64,000 bases of DNA from Sedimentibacter hydroxybenzoicus DSM 7310. Its GTDB lineage: Bacteria; Bacillota; Clostridia; Tissierellales; Sedimentibacteraceae. The notes under the pieces were generated by a model, which was given only the letters and a program-made list of their open reading frames with translations, searched no databases and was not told the DNA's origin. Where the stretch lies: positions 61,659-125,658 of the forward strand of contig NZ_JACBNQ010000009.1 in assembly GCF_013403245.1 (NCBI RefSeq). The letters run 5' to 3'. Shown here piece after piece: positions 58,495-64,000 of this stretch (positions within the stretch are counted from its first letter, which is position 1; each line of letters starts with the position of its first letter). The translations under genes and the position numbers were made by a program.

Positions 58495-60555
58495 CTATTC
58501 AAATTTTATTTCAACTTTATCGTAAAGTTCATTGTCAATATAAATTTCGAAAACCTGAGTTCCTTTGCCTTCAAGATTTATTATAATACTTTGTTCGGAT
58601 GTGTCAACGTCATTTGAATAAACTATTTCTCTTCCGCCTTCAGCTACTTTTTGAACTACTATATAAACCTCATCCTTATTCTTTGGTAATGTTATTGTCA
58701 ATGGATAAGTTCCAGAAGCACCGGTGTCTTCACCGTCTCCATTACCATCACCTGGTTCCTCTGTACCGGGCTCTTCTGTGCCGGGCTCTTCTGTATCCGG
58801 CTTACCCGAGCTCACTGTCAGCCAGATAGATGTACCCAACGCAACCTCATGGCCTGCTGTCACGCTTTGATGAATAACAAAGCCCTCCTCCACAGTATCG
58901 CTCGGCTCGGTAGTTACCTCACCTACGGTTAAGCCATATTGTATTATATATGCTTTTGCAGCGTCTAAAGGTAAATCTGTCACACCCGGCATCACAACTA
59001 ACGTTATCTTTGGTCCGAGACTTACTACATAATCAACTCTGTCGTTTTCGTTGGCAGGGGTACCTTGAATAGGATCCTGCCTGATTATCTGGCCGGCAGG
59101 AACAGTATCTGAATTCTCTTCCTCAACAGTACCCTCGGATAATCCTGCATCAGCCAATATTATACCTGCTTCTATTGCATAGCTTCCCACTAAATTAGGT
59201 ACGATTATTTCTTTCTGACCCCTGCTTACAACAACCTCTACAGGATAGTTTTCCTTAAGCATCATGCCTTCATCAACACTTTGCTCCATTATCTTTCCTT
59301 CTTCGTACTCACTGCTGTATTCACGCTTTGCAACCTGAAAAACTAACCCTAAACCCTCGATAATTTGTTTTCCTTCTTCCTCTGACCTGTTTCGCAAATC
59401 AGGAACTTCAACCTCAGGCACGTACATTATAGCCTTAAATGCAATTATACCGCCTACTACCGCTATTACCAGAGCGCTTAATACCGCAGCAACAGTTATT
59501 TTTAAATTTTTATTTCTTTCTGCATCATTCATTGGTTTGTTTTCTTTTTTTTGTTTGTTTTTTATCTCTTCCTCCGTATCTCCGCCAAAAAAGCTTTTAA
59601 AAGCATTGTTTGAATTTCCGTCAATTAAATCTATATTAATGACACCATCATCATCGACGTCATCATTTATAATAGGTATAACCATTGTCGGTGAATCGAT
59701 AATTTCGTCATCCTCTGTACTGTTACCTGCATTAAACCCGTTTAATGAGTCAAGACTTTTGATTAAATCATCTATATTCTGATATCTGAAGCTCTGATGC
59801 TTTTCAAGACATTTCATGATTATATCTTCATAAGATTTGGATATGTTCAGGTTCTTAGCCTTCTTTGTAGGTAAAACGGGTTTTTCCTGTATCTGCTTCA
59901 TAGCTACGGAAATATGATTGTCGGCATCGAAAGGTACAATTCCCGTAACCATTTCATACATAACAATTCCCAAAGAATATATATCGGATTTATCATCCAC
60001 ATATCCACCTCTTGCCTGCTCAGGCGAAAAATAATGTACCGATCCTATTACATTAGAAGTGTTATTGATGGTAGAGCTTGTAGCAGCCCTTGCAATTCCG
60101 AAATCAGTTACCTTTGCTATACCCTCTTCTGTAATCAGTATGTTATGAGGCTTTATATCCCGGTGTACAATATTATTGGAATGTGCATGCTTTAATGCTT
60201 CCGCAACTTGTCTTGAAATTTTAATAGCTTCCTGTTCACTTAATCTGCCTTTTCTGTTAATATATTTTTTTAAGGTTTCGCCTTTAACATACTCCATAAC
60301 TATATAGTATATGTCGTCTTCGATTCCGGTATCATATATATTTACTATGTTAGGATGTGCCAGGCTTGCGGCAGATAAAGATTCCTGCTTAAATTTATTT
60401 ACAAAATCGGGATCGGAAGTTAATTCGTCTCTCAATATTTTAATTGCAACGAAACGATTTAATACCTTGCATCTGGCTTTATAGACATATGACATGCCTC
60501 CGCCGCCTATTTTTTCTATTATTTCATATCTATTTCCTAATATTCTACCTATCAT
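58495..60555 (-). CDS. prkC: PASTA-domain Ser/Thr protein kinase
   Basis: 686 aa. Kinase domain (~1-270) with Gly loop GGGGMSYVY, Lys in VAIKIL, HRDIKPHN and DFG. One membrane helix (~355-375), three PASTA domains (~383-590), then an EEPGT-rich linker and a C-terminal beta domain (~618-686) beyond the usual PASTA set. The linker is encoded by a 15-bp direct repeat near 58750-58800. The ATG at 60555 follows AGAGGTGA and overlaps prpC by 11 bases. Senses muropeptides in spore germination in Bacillus. Confidence 0.96.
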   Translation of the reverse strand: MIGRILGNRYEIIEKIGGGGMSYVYKARCKVLNRFVAIKILRDELTSDPDFVNKFKQESLSAASLAHPNIVNIYDTGIEDDIYYIVMEYVKGETLKKYINRKGRLSEQEAIKISRQVAEALKHAHSNNIVHRDIKPHNILITEEGIAKVTDFGIARAATSSTINNTSNVIGSVHYFSPEQARGGYVDDKSDIYSLGIVMYEMVTGIVPFDADNHISVAMKQIQEKPVLPTKKAKNLNISKSYEDIIMKCLEKHQSFRYQNIDDLIKSLDSLNGFNAGNSTEDDEIIDSPTMVIPIINDDVDDDGVINIDLIDGNSNNAFKSFFGGDTEEEIKNKQKKENKPMNDAERNKNLKITVAAVLSALVIAVVGGIIAFKAIMYVPEVEVPDLRNRSEEEGKQIIEGLGLVFQVAKREYSSEYEEGKIMEQSVDEGMMLKENYPVEVVVSRGQKEIIVPNLVGSYAIEAGIILADAGLSEGTVEEENSDTVPAGQIIRQDPIQGTPANENDRVDYVVSLGPKITLVVMPGVTDLPLDAAKAYIIQYGLTVGEVTTEPSDTVEEGFVIHQSVTAGHEVALGTSIWLTVSSGKPDTEEPGTEEPGTEEPGDGNGDGEDTGASGTYPLTITLPKNKDEVYIVVQKVAEGGREIVYSNDVDTSEQSIIINLEGKGTQVFEIYIDNELYDKVEIKFE

Positions 60556-61294
60556 AAGCTTCACCTCTAATGGTATTATCAACGATAATTATGGTAATGT
60601 TGTCAGTACCTCCGTTATCATTGGCTAATTTGATTAATCTTTGTACGCTTTCCGAACTGCCGTATTCTTTAATTGTTTCCTTAATTTTATCATCAGATAA
60701 ATGTATGGTAAGTCCGTCGGTACATAAAAGAATTATATCATTTTCAACTTCTATTTCAAATATGTCAGCATGTACAAAATCCTCACTTCCAACAGCCCTT
60801 GTTATTACATTTCTCTTAGGGTGTGTTTTGGCTTCCTCAGTTGTGATTCTTCCGTCTTTTAACAGTTCATGTACATATGTGTGGTCTTCCGTTATTTGTC
60901 GTATTTCATCATTCTTGATTATATAAGCCCTGCTGTCTCCGACATTGCCGATATAAGCCGTTTTTATGGAATGGTCAACGACTGCCATTGTTATGGTTGT
61001 TCCCATTCCTTCATATTCTTCCTTATTCAGCGATTCCTTTCTTATTTTATCATTAGCTTTGTTTATACTTTCAATGATAAAAGTAGGAGCTTTAAAGTCC
61101 TCGGATTCAAAGCTTTTCATAAAGCAGCTCTTTATAGTATCAATTGCTATGGAGCTTGCAACCTCTCCCGCCTTATGTCCGCCCATGCCGTCGGCAACCG
61201 CATAAAGATTATATCTGTCAGTTTCTTCAACTATTAAATTGTCTTCATTGTTTTCTCTCATTAATCCTTTATTTGTTTCGAAATATACCCTCAT
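60545..61294 (-). CDS. prpC: PP2C-family Ser/Thr phosphatase
   Basis: 249 aa. PPM motifs VADGMGGHKAGE, GTTITMAVV, NVGDSRAYI and GGTDNITII with the metal-binding Asp residues. Reverses phosphorylation by PrkC, with which it overlaps. Confidence 0.96.
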   Translation of the reverse strand: MRVYFETNKGLMRENNEDNLIVEETDRYNLYAVADGMGGHKAGEVASSIAIDTIKSCFMKSFESEDFKAPTFIIESINKANDKIRKESLNKEEYEGMGTTITMAVVDHSIKTAYIGNVGDSRAYIIKNDEIRQITEDHTYVHELLKDGRITTEEAKTHPKRNVITRAVGSEDFVHADIFEIEVENDIILLCTDGLTIHLSDDKIKETIKEYGSSESVQRLIKLANDNGGTDNITIIIVDNTIRGEAYDR

Positions 61295-61303
61295 ATAGCA
61301 CCT

Positions 61304-62332
61304 CTATATATTTAAAAAGTTATTTCTTAATTGACCGCATGCAGCATTGATATCACTTCCAAGTTCTCTTCTTACAGTTGCGTTTATTCCTTTATCAACT
61401 AAAACTCTTTTGAATTTTTCAATATCATAATTATCAGATGGCTTTATATTTGATTCCTTGACATAATTGCATGGAATTAAATTAACATTTGCTAATTTTC
61501 TGTTTAAAAGTCTTGCTAAAAGCTCTGCATCTGAAGTACCGTCATTAAAACCCTTTATCATAATGTACTCAAAGGTCAAGCGTCTTCCGGTTTTATCAAG
61601 ATAGTAATCGCATGCCTTCATTAATTCGGGAAGCTTGTATTTCTTTGAAACGGGAAGTATTTGCTCTCTTTTTTCCTGAGTGGGAGCATGCAAAGATATG
61701 GCTAATGTAATTGCCAAATCCTCATCGGCAAGCCTATAGATGTCAGGTATGATGCCGCATGTGGAAAGGGTAATTTTTCTCATGGAAATATTTTGACCTC
61801 TCTCATCATTTATCAGCCTTAAAAACTTAACGACATTGTCATAATTGTTAAGCGGCTCTCCTGAGCCCATAATCACAACATTCGATATTTTTTCACCTGT
61901 ATCTTTTTGTATCAGATATATTTGCTTAAGCATTTCTGCTGCTGTTAAGCTTCTCAAATAACCGTTTTTAGTCGACGCGCAAAAAAGACAACCCATTTTG
62001 CATCCCACTTCAGATGAAATACATGCAGTATTGCCAAATTTATATTTCAAAAATACACTTTCTACAACATTTCCGTCCTCAAATTTAATGACGTACTTTT
62101 TTGTTTCATCAAGCTCAGATTCAAGTTTTAATTCGATTGAAGCATGAGTGAATTCAAATATTTTGCTTAATTCTTCTTTTGTTTTCTTGGACACATTGGA
62201 CATGCTGTCAAAGTCATCAACACATTTATTATGTACCCAATCAAATATTTGCTTTGCCTTAAATTTTTGCTCGCCTATTTCTAAAAGAGTTTTTTCAATT
62301 TCCGCTAAGCTTAAACCATCAATTTTTTTCAT
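61304..62332 (-). CDS. rlmN: dual-specificity 23S rRNA/tRNA adenine-C2 methyltransferase
   Basis: 342 aa. Radical SAM motif CKMGCLFCAS, GSGEPLNNYDNVV, and the two conserved cysteines (about 110s and C-terminal CGQLR). Methylates A2503 of 23S rRNA and A37 of tRNA. Confidence 0.97.
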   Translation of the reverse strand: MKKIDGLSLAEIEKTLLEIGEQKFKAKQIFDWVHNKCVDDFDSMSNVSKKTKEELSKIFEFTHASIELKLESELDETKKYVIKFEDGNVVESVFLKYKFGNTACISSEVGCKMGCLFCASTKNGYLRSLTAAEMLKQIYLIQKDTGEKISNVVIMGSGEPLNNYDNVVKFLRLINDERGQNISMRKITLSTCGIIPDIYRLADEDLAITLAISLHAPTQEKREQILPVSKKYKLPELMKACDYYLDKTGRRLTFEYIMIKGFNDGTSDAELLARLLNRKLANVNLIPCNYVKESNIKPSDNYDIEKFKRVLVDKGINATVRRELGSDINAACGQLRNNFLNI

Positions 62333-62395
62333 TGTTTACCTTCTATAATTTCGTCATTAAGGGTTTTATGTCATTAAACGAATATTACCCGTACT

Positions 62396-62470
62396 CGTCA
62401 TCCTCAAAACCTGATGTTCCTCACTAACGTTCGAAATGACACAAGCGTACGATTTACGTTTATTCATAAC
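62396..62470. repeat. GGAATGACA-type repeat, degenerate copy
   Basis: CGTCATCCTC..GTTCCTCACTAACGTTCGAAATGACA resembles 46530-46613 with the middle lost; both are followed by the same TACGTTTATTCATA stretch. Confidence 0.55.
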
Positions 62471-62509
62471 AATGACATGTTCAACAAAATTAAAATTTTG
62501 TCAATTATA

Positions 62510-63841
62510 TCATATCCTTTTTATTTTCGCAATAAAAAAGCCGTCCATCCCGTGTAAATGCGGATATATTTCAATGTATCCCTGCCCTGCCGCATCAAAA
62601 TACTCATGGACATTCTCTGATATATCAGCTAAAGCATAACCCTTATTATTTTTAAGGAACCTATTAATAAGTTCGAAATTTTCTTCCAAATTTGTGGTGC
62701 AGGTAGAATATACCAGTTCGCCTGTCTGCTTTATATATTTTGAAGCATTTTCAAGTATTTTATATTGAATTTCTTTTATGTCATTCAATTCCTTGTCCGT
62801 CTTGTTGTATTTTATTTCCGGTTTACGTCTTATTATGCCAAGACCCGTACAAGGAACGTCCGCTATGACATAGTCTGCCTTTTCAATCAATGATTCATCT
62901 AATACGGTAGCATCATATTTTTCAACTTTAACATTGCTTATGCCTAATCTTTTTAATTCATTCTCAATCAGCTTCAGCTTTCCCGGATATATGTCTCTTG
63001 CGATTATTTTTCCGGTGTTATTCATCATTTCAGCAGCATTCAGTGTCTTGCCCCCGGGAGCTGCACACATATCAATTATAAATGAGTTTTCCTTCGGGTT
63101 TAATATTTGCCCGGAAAGCATTGAGCTTTCACTTTGAACAGAAAAAAGCCCGTCTTTATATTCTGATGTTTTATCTATTTCAAAAGGGTTTTCAATTACC
63201 AAGCCTTTATCAGCATATTTGCATTTATACACCTTTATACCTTTTTCTTCAAGGAGCTTAATCAATTCATCTCTTTGAATTTTGAGAGTGTTAACTCTGA
63301 TTTCCAACGGTGCCTCGGTATTATTGGCTATTAATACCTGTTCAACATCCTTGCCGAATTGTTTTTTCCATTTAATAATCAATTCCTTCGGATATGAATA
63401 TTTAACACTTAAATATTCATCCTCAGGCAATTCATTCATCTTAGCTGTAAGCTTATCCTTATTGCGCAATGTATTTCTGAGTACCGCATTGACGAATTTT
63501 GATCCTCTCACATTCCCCTTGTCCTTAATATATTGGACACTTTCATTTACAACTATGTTTTCATGCGATTTATCTAAAAAGAATATCTGATATACGGCTA
63601 ATCTCAGCACAGTCAAAACGTCCATTTCCATTTTTTTAGTCTTTGTAACGGACATTTCATTGATAATCCAGTCTATATATATTAAATTTTCGACAACTCC
63701 TAAAACAGATTTACGGTACAATGAAAGAAACCTACGCTCCACATTTTTCATATCATTGTTTATCACTATGTTTGAATAGGATTTATCCTTAAATATTTTT
63801 TTAAGTGTTTCAATTGCCTGTGTTCTGTAGCTGTTATTCAT
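62510..63841 (-). CDS. rsmB: 16S rRNA (cytosine967-C5)-methyltransferase
   Basis: 443 aa. N-terminal NusB-like helical domain, then a SAM domain with DMCAAPGGKTLNAAEMM, DVPCTGLGIIRRKPEIKY (Cys in motif IV) and YSTCTTNLEEN (catalytic Cys in motif VI). The ATG at 63841 follows GGAGG; the longer frame to 63877 is rejected. The 160 bases upstream to the window edge hold no recognisable feature. Confidence 0.96.
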   Translation of the reverse strand: MNNSYRTQAIETLKKIFKDKSYSNIVINNDMKNVERRFLSLYRKSVLGVVENLIYIDWIINEMSVTKTKKMEMDVLTVLRLAVYQIFFLDKSHENIVVNESVQYIKDKGNVRGSKFVNAVLRNTLRNKDKLTAKMNELPEDEYLSVKYSYPKELIIKWKKQFGKDVEQVLIANNTEAPLEIRVNTLKIQRDELIKLLEEKGIKVYKCKYADKGLVIENPFEIDKTSEYKDGLFSVQSESSMLSGQILNPKENSFIIDMCAAPGGKTLNAAEMMNNTGKIIARDIYPGKLKLIENELKRLGISNVKVEKYDATVLDESLIEKADYVIADVPCTGLGIIRRKPEIKYNKTDKELNDIKEIQYKILENASKYIKQTGELVYSTCTTNLEENFELINRFLKNNKGYALADISENVHEYFDAAGQGYIEIYPHLHGMDGFFIAKIKRI

Positions 63842-64000
63842 AAAACCTCCGTTACTTTCACATAAAAAACAATTCATTATATCACTAATAATGTAAATAA
63901 CAAAGAATATTTTATGATTTAATCACGACAAACGCATGAATGAGTTTCACAATTAAACTATTGAAAGATTAAATTTAAAAAAATATGATCCAGTTCAAGT

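Overview
The window reads as chromosome of a low-GC, endospore-forming, anaerobic Firmicute (class Clostridia; the mix looks Tissierellia/Sedimentibacter-like, which is an inference from gene content only). Support for this: the cotJA-cotJB-cotJC spore-coat operon, AGGAGG-type ribosome sites before almost every gene, the Firmicute order prpC-prkC-rsgA-rpe-thiN and rpmB/yloU/fakA/recG/rsmD/coaD, S-layer (SLH) proteins and many Fe-S proteins. Most genes lie on the minus strand.

Layout. 0.1-9.6 kb: topA, an AhpD-like protein, an MntR-type regulator, an SLH-anchored GH18 glycosidase, a peroxiredoxin-fold protein that has lost its peroxidatic cysteine, yifB-dprA and a HAD phosphatase. 9.7-11.6 kb: a secreted CAP-domain protein with no normal start codon, and cotJABC. 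11.8-28.3 kb: the accessory region of most interest, two minus-strand gene sets built from extracellular redox parts. One (28.1 to 18.3 kb) begins with a sigma-A promoter, a leader resembling a molybdenum-cofactor (Moco/Tuco) riboswitch and an intrinsic terminator. It continues with SLH proteins and lipoproteins carrying sulfite-oxidase-fold (PF00174-like) domains, FMN-binding domains with ApbE-type flavinylation motifs, a NapH-like membrane ferredoxin fused to an FMN-binding domain, and an ECF transporter S component. The other (17.6 to 11.8 kb) encodes the matching ECF ATPases and T subunit, another anchored small domain, MobB, a kinase-fold protein and a secreted FAD/FMN fumarate-reductase-like enzyme. 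I infer an extracellular electron-transfer and cofactor-uptake system linked to Moco/W-cofactor status. Its substrate cannot be read from sequence.

28.3-36.8 kb: polysaccharide deacetylase, DUF4364 protein, beta-propeller, ferritin, four-LysM protein, rnhA, an unlisted 52-aa protein, thiI with a cysteine desulfurase, a candidate small RNA with a poly-C loop, and a class IV aminotransferase. 36.8-46.3 kb: a nuclease-helicase fusion, an anti-sigma-type ATPase, engB, lon, clpX, clpP, tig. 46.6-63.8 kb: housekeeping genes for CoA, recombination, fatty-acid activation, ribosome assembly, translation, Ser/Thr phosphorylation and rRNA methylation.

Intergenic space is rich in palindromic repeats of at least six families: a 124-bp structured element in two full copies, two REP-like hairpin families, a GGAATGACA cruciform, a three-hairpin element in two copies, and an ATTGCC minisatellite. 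No rRNA, tRNA, CRISPR array, insertion sequence or prophage was seen.
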